From contig CAZHFX010000029.1 of assembly GCA_964531745.1 (NCBI GenBank), positions 1 through 11,738 on the forward strand: DNA of 11,738 nt. The letters run 5' to 3'. Below are positions 4,924 to 10,956 of the stretch, piece after piece. The stretch is from JACRFW01 sp964531745. Its GTDB lineage: Bacteria; Patescibacteriota; Patescibacteriia; Magasanikbacterales; GWA2-37-8. The translations under genes were made by a program, and so were the position numbers. Positions within the stretch are counted from its first letter, which is position 1. The number at the start of each line of letters is the position of its first letter. Under the pieces are notes generated by a model. That model was not told the origin of the DNA, ran no database searches, and worked only from the letters and a program-made list of their open reading frames with translations.

Positions 4924-6522
4924 TCATTTAGCCGCCGGCACCCAGAAACCAAACTCGCTTCCGCGGCCGAGGCCCGGGCTCTTCGCCCACACCCGCCCGC
5001 CATGGCCTTCAACGAACATACGGCAGACATAAAGGCCAAGACCAGTGCCGTTAACATTGCTCCCTTTCACGTTTTCGCCCCGATAGAATTTTTGAAAAAA
5101 ATTCGCCTCATCAACCGGGTTGAACCCAAAACCATGGTCGGAAACGGTAGTAGCCCAGCCGCCGTTGTCCGCTTTAAGCTCCACGGCAATGGCGCCCTTA
5201 TCGGTGTACTTAATGGCATTATCAATAAAGTTAAAAATGACATGGCGAAATTTTTCCTCGTCAACCGTGGCCGATGCCGCCTCTTTAGGCTTATGCCATA
5301 CTAATTTGAGGCCTTTCTGCTTGGCCCGGTCGGCGAGCTCGTCAACCGCGCTCGTGATGATGACGCTGATATCTTGCGGTTTGAAATCAAATTTGGTGCG
5401 CCCTTGCTCAATACGCGTAATATCCAAAAATTGGTCAATCAATTTCACGAGATGCCCGTTACTTTCGTCCATGTTATTTAATATCTGCACCGTCTCCTTA
5501 GTGATTTTCCCGTAGGCTCCATCCTCCAAAAGTTCAATGTATCCGTTGAGAATGGACAGGGGCGTGCGGAGCTGGTGCGCGGCGATGGAGAGAAAGTCGG
5601 TTTTCTGCCGGTCAATTTCTTTAAGGCGCAAGTTAGCTTGTTCCAATGAGTGGGCGAGCTGGGTTATTTCTTCGCGGCGTTTGATTTCTTGTTTTACGGA
5701 ACGGATCAGCATGACAGAAAAAATGAAAATAAAAAACGCAATCAAAGAACGCAGAATAATTTCAGTTACGTCGCGAGAAAAGAAAATCTGACCGATGACT
5801 ATAATATCCAAAGAGGTAATAACCACCTCGGCCGTGATAGTGCGAACATCCAACGCCTGGTAGTGGATAATGGCATAAGCCAATATACCAGCAAAAGGAA
5901 CGGCTGACAAAAATATAATCGGAAAAATGGGAATGCCGTAGGCCGGTAAAAACGCCAACGGACCGACAACATCAAGAATGGCATACCCTACTAGCACGTA
6001 TTTCACTTCGGTTTTATGGATTCCGGATGCGCGACGATAGTGGGCGACTAAATTAACAAAAAAAAGCAGGAAGTAAAAAAAGAAATATACTAAAAAATAA
6101 TGATGATAGATGCGAGCAACCGAATGCGTGCCCCAGGAATATTTGTACAGACCGGAAACAAAATTATCTGAATACTGCGAGAGAGGCAAAAAAATAAAAA
6201 CTAAAAGATACCCAATAACTAGAAGCATCCTCTGCCGAGACAAAATGCCACAATAAATCAACCCAAAATGATAAAGAAAAATCGGAATGAACACGACGCC
6301 AGCGTAAATAAAACGATCCCAAAATAGTTTATCCACATCGCTCCCGGCGTTAAAAAGCATAAACGTGCCATATAGCCATAAAGCAATTGTAAAATCATAC
6401 AAGAAAAAAAGAATATGCATCCATTCTTTAGGTTTTTTAAGCCAGACAAACAATCCGAGAGAAAAAACTAAAATACTGCTTATAAGCGGCAATAACGAAT
6501 ATAAAGAAACAATTTTAATCAT
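4924..6522 (-). CDS. Membrane sensor histidine kinase (orphan)
   Basis: The 532-aa protein has an N-terminal half of about eight hydrophobic helices (1-275). The YAIIHYQALDVRTI stretch (217-230) is typical of histidine kinases with an N-terminal 7TM region. A short coiled linker (about 275-305) leads to the HisKA dimerisation domain, with H-box LSIAAHQLRTPLS (phosphorylated His316). The HATPase domain follows, with N-box NFIDNAIKYT (431-440), G1 box DHGFGF (462-467) and G2 box GTGLGL (492-497). All catalytic boxes are intact. No response regulator is encoded in the window, so the partner is elsewhere. The signal is unknown. The promoter sits so close to the ATG that the mRNA should be leaderless or nearly so. 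The next gene downstream, bactofilin, has its own promoter. Confidence 0.95.
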   Translation of the reverse strand: MIKIVSLYSLLPLISSILVFSLGLFVWLKKPKEWMHILFFLYDFTIALWLYGTFMLFNAGSDVDKLFWDRFIYAGVVFIPIFLYHFGLIYCGILSRQRMLLVIGYLLVFIFLPLSQYSDNFVSGLYKYSWGTHSVARIYHHYFLVYFFFYFLLFFVNLVAHYRRASGIHKTEVKYVLVGYAILDVVGPLAFLPAYGIPIFPIIFLSAVPFAGILAYAIIHYQALDVRTITAEVVITSLDIIVIGQIFFSRDVTEIILRSLIAFFIFIFSVMLIRSVKQEIKRREEITQLAHSLEQANLRLKEIDRQKTDFLSIAAHQLRTPLSILNGYIELLEDGAYGKITKETVQILNNMDESNGHLVKLIDQFLDITRIEQGRTKFDFKPQDISVIITSAVDELADRAKQKGLKLVWHKPKEAASATVDEEKFRHVIFNFIDNAIKYTDKGAIAVELKADNGGWATTVSDHGFGFNPVDEANFFQKFYRGENVKGSNVNGTGLGLYVCRMFVEGHGGRVWAKSPGLGRGSEFGFWVPAAK

Positions 6523-6531
6523 AGTACGCTT

Positions 6532-6537
6532 AGTATA
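6532..6537 (-). promoter_or_regulatory. -10 element for a near-leaderless histidine kinase mRNA
   Basis: TATACT (6532-6537 on the minus strand) ends only 9 bases before the ATG at 6522, so transcription should start 0-4 bases before the start codon. The -35 at the 17-base position is a weak TTTTTC. Confidence 0.5.
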
Positions 6538-6559
6538 CCATTTTTTCGTTTTTTGAAAA

Positions 6560-6600
6560 AGTATTGAAAATGAAGAGACGTCCCCGAAGGGAACGTCTCT
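6560..6600 (-). terminator. Rho-independent terminator after the WAX2-like gene
   Basis: A 12-bp hairpin (6574-6585 with 6589-6600, loop of 3) is fully paired in minus-strand RNA through one U-G wobble, but has a C-A mismatch in plus-strand RNA. A T-rich tail follows (TCATTTTC). It lies about 90 bases beyond the stop codon. Confidence 0.75.
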
Positions 6601-6689
6601 TTGTGTGCGAATGTTGGCGCCTGCAAGCAGGCACCGCGATCACCTCTTTCGCTGTCGCCTCATCGAGTGTTACCTCGAGAGAAGCGAGG
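6601..6689 (-). repeat. Short 3' untranslated region with two hairpins
   Basis: Between the WAX2-like stop codon and its terminator lie a perfect palindrome GCCTGC-AA-GCAGGC (6619-6632) and a 6-bp hairpin, ACCTCG/CGAGGT (6672-6677 with 6685-6690). The second hairpin abuts the stop codon. No gene is seen here. The hairpins may protect the 3' end of the message. Confidence 0.4.
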
Positions 6690-7937
6690 TTAGATTGCTT
6701 CTTTGCGGCGCCTCCGGGGTGGAGGCGTGCTGTAGCCAGGAATGGCCGCCCCCTTTTCGGGCAGAGCCATCGGATGAAGGAACGACGTTCCCTCTGGGAG
6801 TTTGAAGCCGCACTCCTCGGCCGCGGTCCAGAACTCGCTCATGTCACTGATCTTGACCGGCCCGAGCTCGTCCCTGTCCGTCCAGCCCTTCATGGCGCAC
6901 ACGAGGAGCCAGGCATGACAGGCGTATGTGACTTGGCCAGCGATGAGTCGCATGGCGAAGGTGAGGGTGCTCGGGATGGCACTGTAGTCCAGCAGACCGC
7001 CATCATAGTGATAGAGAGGGCGGCCACATAGGAGCTCGGGAGTGAGCGGGTCCGGCACGGAGAAGTTCAAGAACGCCGTGCGAGGTTGTGCCAGATTCAG
7101 AAGCGTCTGGCCGCCAGTTCTCTTTCCCGTGATGATGAGGCCGCAGGATCCAGCCATATCCATGCCCGGGGCGTAGACCATGTTGCAAGCGTACTCGCCA
7201 GCCTCGTCCATGATGGCGTTGACCCGAGCTTGCCCGTCCGTTCCATCTTTTGCTCTCTTGCCCTCCGAGTACAGGAAGACGGTGAAACCGGATTCGGCCA
7301 GCCGAATTGCGATTGCACGGCCGATCTTGCTGGTGGCGCCGGTTATGAACACCCTCTTCGTGCCGAGCTTCCCGGCAAGCGCGAGTGCCTGGAGGAAAAC
7401 CGTCTGTGCGGTGAGAGTGTCACCGTGCGCTAGAAATGGACGATCCATACCGAGCGCGTCGGCAAAGTACATGCCGTCGTCCGTAAGACCACGATCCTTC
7501 AAGAGGGCGCCGAGCCCGACGAACCTCACGCCCTTGCGTTTGGCATCGTGCACGGTCCGGAGCATCTTCCAGATGATATAGCGCGTGAACCCAGGGATGA
7601 TGAAATGCCAGATGTTGAAGTTCACGAGCCAAATCTGGGTGTGCTTACCTCCGATCGTGAAGTCGTTCACCACGTCGTAGGCCATAGGGCTGACAGCCCT
7701 ACAGAGAGACAGGAACCCGAACACGATCCACTCCAACACGGTCATGACCGTGTCATGCGGATCCTGATGCAAATGCCGATACCGCCGGAACTGAAGCCGC
7801 AGAGTCCACACCTCTATCCAGTGCGCCACGAAGATCGTGGCGGGCACAGGAGCACGGCTCGTCTTCGCGAACCGCAAGATGTACGGGGCCGCCATCATCA
7901 AGACGATGAGGGCGAGAAAACTGATCAAAAAGGTCAT
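6690..7937 (-). CDS. Membrane-anchored WAX2/CER1 C-terminal-domain-like SDR protein (alkane/aldehyde synthesis type)
   Basis: The 415-aa protein starts with a membrane helix (1-22), then a partly hydrophobic region (about 64-80 and 101-123) and a Rossmann/SDR domain. VFITGATSKIGRAIA (196-210) is a TGxxxGxG-type nucleotide motif with Lys in place of the middle Gly, as in the plant wax proteins CER1 and CER3/WAX2. AHGDTLTAQTV (170-180), YACHAWLLVCAMKGW (338-352) and EFWTAAEECGF (368-378) match the same domain in order. The pattern also echoes cyanobacterial acyl-ACP reductase. The plant N-terminal eight-histidine hydroxylase domain is absent; only a RHLHQDPHD cluster remains (54-62). A likely role is NAD(P)H-dependent conversion of fatty acyl groups to aldehyde or hydrocarbon, which is inference. 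It has a strong GGAGGT 8 bases before the ATG. Its composition is GC-richer and poorer in homopolymers than its neighbours, so it was possibly acquired. Confidence 0.7.
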   Translation of the reverse strand: MTFLISFLALIVLMMAAPYILRFAKTSRAPVPATIFVAHWIEVWTLRLQFRRYRHLHQDPHDTVMTVLEWIVFGFLSLCRAVSPMAYDVVNDFTIGGKHTQIWLVNFNIWHFIIPGFTRYIIWKMLRTVHDAKRKGVRFVGLGALLKDRGLTDDGMYFADALGMDRPFLAHGDTLTAQTVFLQALALAGKLGTKRVFITGATSKIGRAIAIRLAESGFTVFLYSEGKRAKDGTDGQARVNAIMDEAGEYACNMVYAPGMDMAGSCGLIITGKRTGGQTLLNLAQPRTAFLNFSVPDPLTPELLCGRPLYHYDGGLLDYSAIPSTLTFAMRLIAGQVTYACHAWLLVCAMKGWTDRDELGPVKISDMSEFWTAAEECGFKLPEGTSFLHPMALPEKGAAIPGYSTPPPRRRRKEAI

Positions 7938-8058
7938 GGCAGACCACCTCCGCCCGGTTAGGGCGAGTTAAAGTTTTGTGAGAGACAAACGAAATGTTCT
8001 CCCGGCATATCGGCAACTCTCTGAATAGCGAGACGCCGGGAATCACTTCGTATAAGTT
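7938..8058 (-). promoter_or_regulatory. Leader region of the WAX2-like gene with Shine-Dalgarno and long-range inverted repeat
   Basis: GGAGGT lies 8 bases before the ATG at 7937. Further upstream TCCCGGC (8000-8006) pairs with GCCGGGA (8035-8041) around a 28-base loop. A poor -10-like TATACG lies near 8050, but no convincing promoter was found, so the gene may be read through from the toxin-antitoxin operon. No gene is seen in this stretch. Confidence 0.4.
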
Positions 8059-8427
8059 TTACTCTCTATCCCTAAACCTCCCTAAATTAATATCTAACGC
8101 GGCATAAATATCCTGCAGTTTCACCGCGCTCACTTCGCCCTTCTTGGCAATCATCTGCGTCCGGCTTGCCAGCTGAATTTTATGCAACATGCAAACACCC
8201 TTTTGCCCCAAACCAGTCTCTCTCTCCGGCAATAATACTTCATTTTTAAAAACTCTCTGTCCATCTCGGTGCGGCTCAATCGGCGCTACCACCACGGTAG
8301 ACAAACGCTCGTTTAAAATTGAATCCTGCAATACCACCATTACTTTCTCCTTGTTGCCAAAATTGCCCAAGAATATATCCCCTCTCTTTACCATGCCGCA
8401 ATACATTTTGTCTAAATTAAAGGCCAT
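8059..8427 (-). CDS. MazF/PemK-type toxin (probable mRNA endoribonuclease)
   Basis: The family cuts cellular mRNA at short sequences and is held in check by the partner antitoxin. The 122-aa protein shows MVKRGDIFLGNFG (12-24), KVMVVLQDSILNERLSTVVVAPI (28-50), then NEVLLPERETGLGQKGVCMLHKIQLA (62-87) and GEVSAVKLQDIYAALDINLG (97-116). This is the usual strand order of the MazF/PemK fold. The Arg of the common RPV(V/L) motif, catalytic in characterised MazF proteins, appears to be Lys28 here, while the Thr of the STVVVAPI strand is kept (Thr44). Either ATG 8427 or the internal Met12, which suits the family's usual start, could be used. It lies 27 bases after the antitoxin gene, in the standard antitoxin-first order. 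Confidence 0.85.
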   Translation of the reverse strand: MAFNLDKMYCGMVKRGDIFLGNFGNKEKVMVVLQDSILNERLSTVVVAPIEPHRDGQRVFKNEVLLPERETGLGQKGVCMLHKIQLASRTQMIAKKGEVSAVKLQDIYAALDINLGRFRDRE

Positions 8428-8454
8428 ACTTTCAGATTGCCAAAAATAAACGGC

Positions 8455-8658
8455 TTACTGCCGCTCTTTCCCAATGTCGCGCAATTCTTCCTCCAAAGAA
8501 ACTACTTCTCGATCGCGCTTAAACCGCTTCAGACAATCGGTGACGAACTGGCTGCGTTTGCCATGGGGGAACGTTTGACGAAAATAGTCCGCCCATTTTT
8601 TAGGCAACTTGAGGGTTACTCGCTCAATTTTAGTTTCTTTTTCTGTTGATTTAGCCAT
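8455..8658 (-). CDS. Ribbon-helix-helix antitoxin (MazE-like partner)
   Basis: The 67-aa charged protein has an N-terminal ribbon-helix-helix fold. The strand ERVTLKLP (12-19) is followed by helix KKWADYFRQTF, a turn PHGKRS, and a second helix QFVTDCLKRFKRD (37-49). RHH dimers bind palindromic operators, and such a palindrome lies in the promoter at 8694-8711. The C-terminal tail EVVSLEEELRDIGKERQ (51-67) is acidic and probably wraps the toxin. The start at 8658 is supported by the fold beginning soon after. The gene is followed by the MazF-like toxin on the same transcript. Confidence 0.85.
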   Translation of the reverse strand: MAKSTEKETKIERVTLKLPKKWADYFRQTFPHGKRSQFVTDCLKRFKRDREVVSLEEELRDIGKERQ

Positions 8659-8693
8659 ATTTATAGTTTAAAAAGCCTAGCTAACATATAAAC

Positions 8694-8739
8694 TACACCT
8701 CTATAGGTGTACTGTAAAGGCGTACTGTGTGGATAACAA
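8694..8739 (-). promoter_or_regulatory. Promoter and operator of the toxin-antitoxin operon
   Basis: On the minus strand, -35 TTGTTA (8734-8739), a 17-base spacer and -10 TACAGT (8711-8716) precede a perfect inverted repeat, TACACCT-ATAG-AGGTGTA (8694-8711), at the expected start site. GTACTGT also recurs 13 bases apart (8709-8715 and 8722-8728). The layout fits autorepression by the RHH antitoxin. A consensus DnaA box, TTATCCACA, lies at 8728-8736 on the minus strand. Confidence 0.6.
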
Positions 8740-8762
8740 AAAAACCCGACGAAACCGGATTT
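8738..8762 (-). terminator. Rho-independent terminator of argS
   Basis: In minus-strand RNA AAATCCG (8762-8756) pairs with CGGGTTT (8748-8742) using one U-G wobble, and the run of T continues to 8738. It lies just beyond the argS stop and touches the toxin-antitoxin -35, so argS and the pair are separate units. Confidence 0.8.
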
Positions 8763-8780
8763 GTGGAAACAGCGCGCGTT

Positions 8781-10487
8781 TTACATCTCTTCCACTGTTT
8801 CAATGGTCAAAAGGCCGAGCGTATTGGTGAGTACTTGGCGCACCGCCTGGCAGAGGGCGAGGCGAGCCAGCACGAGCTTGCCGTCACCGGCATTGAGAAT
8901 ACTTTGTTTGTTATAAAAATTATTAAACGCCTGGGCCACCTCAAAGGCGTAGCGCGCCACCACCGATGGGTTGTAATCGCGAAGCGCCTTTTGTGTCATT
9001 TGCGAGTACTCCCCCAAAATCAGCGCTAGCTGTTTTTCCTCTGGCTGAACCAAAAGGTCACACGCAATTTTGGCGCGCGGAGTGGGTTTCTTTACGGCTT
9101 TACCAAGCAAACTATTAATTCTCGCGATTACATAGAGCACGTAGGGCCCGCTGAAGCCCTCAAATGAGGTGGCTTCTTTTACGTCAAAGGTGATCGTCTT
9201 CACGGATTCGTGCTTTTGAAAATCAAACTTGAGCGCCGCCTGGGTGAGAACGCGCGCCACTTTAGCGACGCGCGACTTCGGCCAGTTGCCATGCCTCTCC
9301 GCCGTCGCCGCAAACATTCTTTCGTAAACCTGATCACGCAAATCTTCGTAGAGAATCACGTTGCCGGTGCGCGAGGACATTTTGCCTTCGGGCAAATTCA
9401 CCAGGCCGTAGCTCAAATGCGTCAATTTTTTCTTAGAGCCCATCAATTCCAAAATTTTATAAAGCTGGCGGAAATAAAAACTCTGCTCCTGACCGGTGAT
9501 GACGACGCTTTCATCCACAGCAAACTTTTTAAATTTCTCTTCGGCCAGCGGCAGGTCGCTCGTGAGGTACAAGCCCACACCATTGGATTTGCGCACCAGC
9601 GCAATATCCAGCCCATAACTCGTGAGATCCACAATGATGGCTCCCCCCTCGCCCACTGTGGCGATTTTTTTCTGTAAGAGTTCGTCCACAATTTTTTGCC
9701 CGCGCGCTTTCACATCTTTTTCATAAAACACGGCGACGTATTTCACCCCGAGCTCGGCAAAAAGCTCGTCAAACCGTTCCAGGCTCCACTTGCGCGTTTT
9801 CAAAAATAACGGCCAAAGGGTTTTGTCGTGCGCTTCCAGTTTTTTCTGAATCTCGGCCACCGCGTTGCCCTCTTCGGGGTGGTCTTTCAAATAGCCGCTC
9901 GCCTCGGCGTAAATTTCACCGAGCCAACGCTGTTTGTTCCCGGGCACTTTTTCTTTGGCGTGAAATTTCTCCAAACCCCACAAACACCTGGCCACGTGCG
10001 CGCCAAAATCATTTAGATAGTTTACCGGGTAAACTTTGTAGCCGCTTCGTTCATAAAGCTTGACCAAAGTGTTGCCAATACAAACATTGCGGAAATGTCC
10101 GATGTGAAATTCTTTGTGGGTGTTGTTGGAGGGATACTCCACCATGACTGAACGCCCTTTACCTAGGGTGTTCTCTCCATAATGTTCTTGCTTTTTTAAC
10201 ACTTCGCTCACCACCTGCTCCACCACTGCGGTGGGGCGGACAAAAAAGTTTACGTAGGGGCCGAACGGCTTCACTTCGGCAAGAAAATGCGACCCGTGGT
10301 CTTGCAGTTTAGAAAAGAGTCTCTTGGCTACTTCCACCGGGCTGGCTTTCTGTTCTTTGGCTAAGGCAAAGCAGGGAAAAGCGGCATCGCCCATTTCCGG
10401 CCGGGGCGGAGTGGAAAGCACGATTTCTCCGGTTACTCCAGCTTCAATCAACAATTTCTTGACTTCATCAATGATAACCTGCTGCAT
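8781..10487 (-). CDS. argS: Arginine--tRNA ligase (class I)
   Basis: ArgRS charges tRNA-Arg with arginine using ATP, and needs the tRNA for amino-acid activation. The 568-aa protein has the family's N-terminal tRNA-recognition domain (about 1-105). The catalytic core follows, with MVEYPSNNTHKEFHIGHFRN (115-134) holding HIGH (128-131), YPVNYLNDFG (153-162) and GLVNLPEGKMSSRTGNV (361-377), where KMSSR replaces KMSKS. The C-terminal DALR anticodon-binding domain (about 440-568) ends in the usual conserved run at NTLGLLTIETVEEM. Length is normal. It has its own promoter (10513-10541) and terminator and no Shine-Dalgarno sequence. Confidence 0.97.
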   Translation of the reverse strand: MQQVIIDEVKKLLIEAGVTGEIVLSTPPRPEMGDAAFPCFALAKEQKASPVEVAKRLFSKLQDHGSHFLAEVKPFGPYVNFFVRPTAVVEQVVSEVLKKQEHYGENTLGKGRSVMVEYPSNNTHKEFHIGHFRNVCIGNTLVKLYERSGYKVYPVNYLNDFGAHVARCLWGLEKFHAKEKVPGNKQRWLGEIYAEASGYLKDHPEEGNAVAEIQKKLEAHDKTLWPLFLKTRKWSLERFDELFAELGVKYVAVFYEKDVKARGQKIVDELLQKKIATVGEGGAIIVDLTSYGLDIALVRKSNGVGLYLTSDLPLAEEKFKKFAVDESVVITGQEQSFYFRQLYKILELMGSKKKLTHLSYGLVNLPEGKMSSRTGNVILYEDLRDQVYERMFAATAERHGNWPKSRVAKVARVLTQAALKFDFQKHESVKTITFDVKEATSFEGFSGPYVLYVIARINSLLGKAVKKPTPRAKIACDLLVQPEEKQLALILGEYSQMTQKALRDYNPSVVARYAFEVAQAFNNFYNKQSILNAGDGKLVLARLALCQAVRQVLTNTLGLLTIETVEEM

Positions 10488-10512
10488 AAAAACACTCTAA
10501 ACTTATTTAGTG

Positions 10513-10541
10513 AGTTTACCACTGGAACAAAAAAATGTCAC
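10513..10541 (-). promoter_or_regulatory. argS: Promoter for argS
   Basis: On the minus strand, -35 GTGACA (10536-10541), a 17-base spacer and -10 TAAACT (10513-10518) predict a start near 10507, about 20 bases before the ATG. Confidence 0.6.
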
Positions 10542-10552
10542 GCGGCTTCTCT

Positions 10553-10585
10553 AAAAAAAATAATCCGGACCTTTTCGCCCGGATT
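10553..10585 (-). terminator. Rho-independent terminator upstream of the argS promoter
   Basis: AATCCGG and CCGGATT (10562-10568 with 10579-10585) form a perfect 7-bp stem with a 10-base loop. In minus-strand RNA it is followed by ATTTTTTTT. The plus side also has a T-rich tail, so it may work both ways. It lies only about 15 bases after a possible start from 10606-10614. Confidence 0.75.
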
Positions 10586-10605
10586 CTTTTTCCTTCCCTG
10601 CGCAT

Positions 10606-10614
10606 AGTATAGCA
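10606..10614 (-). promoter_or_regulatory. Extended -10 promoter element
   Basis: TGCTATACT on the minus strand is an extended -10 with no good -35. A start near 10599 would make an RNA of only about 45 bases before the terminator at 10553-10585. It is either a tiny RNA, a premature-termination control, or chance. Confidence 0.35.
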
Positions 10615-10670
10615 CATCATTCGCGACAGTAGCAGGGCGCGCTGTGGACAACTTAAAAAATATTATTCGT

Positions 10671-10704
10671 AAAAAAATTCCGACCGATGAGTCGGGATTT
10701 TTTT
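10671..10704. terminator. Hairpin terminator with A7/T7 flanks
   Basis: ATTCCGAC (10677-10684) and GTCGGGAT (10691-10698) form a stem with A7 before and a T run after, so it can work both ways. On the minus strand it would end the small-protein operon. The odd pair is a wobble in plus-strand RNA and a C-A mismatch in minus-strand RNA. Confidence 0.7.
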
Positions 10705-10707
10705 GCC

Positions 10708-10749
10708 GGGCAGGTTGAACGAGTTTTTCACAACTCGCGCAACCTGCCC
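10708..10749. repeat. Long compound inverted repeat after the small-protein operon
   Basis: A perfect 10-bp outer stem, GGGCAGGTTG/CAACCTGCCC (10708-10717 with 10740-10749), encloses a 2x2 internal loop and a perfect 6-bp inner stem, CGAGTT/AACTCG (10720-10725 with 10732-10737). It lies between the 56-aa gene and the terminator at 10671-10704. It has no T tract of its own, so it may be a 3'-stabilising or cruciform element. Confidence 0.65.
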
Positions 10750-10778
10750 AGCGCGAATTGTGGATTTTGCCGCGTTTC

Positions 10779-10949
10779 CTACTTGAGCTGGACAATAATC
10801 CAGTCCAGTTTGAAAACGATGACCGGCGCGATGATGATGGCGGTGAGGAGAAACAGGAAAAGTTTGCTCCAGAACATCCTCCGCTTCATGTTCTGGTAGA
10901 CATCTACCTGTTCCTGGATGGTCCAGGGACAACGGATACGGCCCGCCAT
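10779..10949 (-). CDS. 56-aa single-helix membrane protein of unknown function
   Basis: The small gene reads MAGRIRCPWTIQEQVDVYQN and ends in IIVQLK. A soluble, charged first half (1-30, with KRRMFWSK) is followed by one hydrophobic helix (about 30-46, LFLFLLTAIIIAPVIVF) and a short tail. GAGG lies 5 bases before the ATG, and the start is 7 bases after the stop of the 79-aa gene, so the two are translated as a pair. Codon style is GC-rich like its partner and unlike the flanking argS and tyrS genes. The family is not recognised. A small membrane-anchored regulator or partner of the 79-aa protein would fit, but nothing proves it. Confidence 0.6.
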   Translation of the reverse strand: MAGRIRCPWTIQEQVDVYQNMKRRMFWSKLFLFLLTAIIIAPVIVFKLDWIIVQLK

Positions 10950-10956
10950 GGTCGCC

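Noticed and set aside
6329..6337. Perfect DnaA box TTATCCACA
   Set aside because: It lies inside the histidine kinase coding region and is explained by its codons; a single isolated box has no context.
6564..7031. Long plus-strand open frames opposite the WAX2-like gene (also 7086-7433, 7180-7581, 7548-7961)
   Set aside because: They lie antisense to a well-supported gene in GC-rich DNA, show no family motifs and have low-complexity Arg/Pro/Ser composition.
10538..10932. Open frames at 10538-10795 and 10663-10932 on the minus strand
   Set aside because: They run through two terminators and the long hairpin and conflict with the better supported 56-aa gene, which has a ribosome binding site and a membrane helix.
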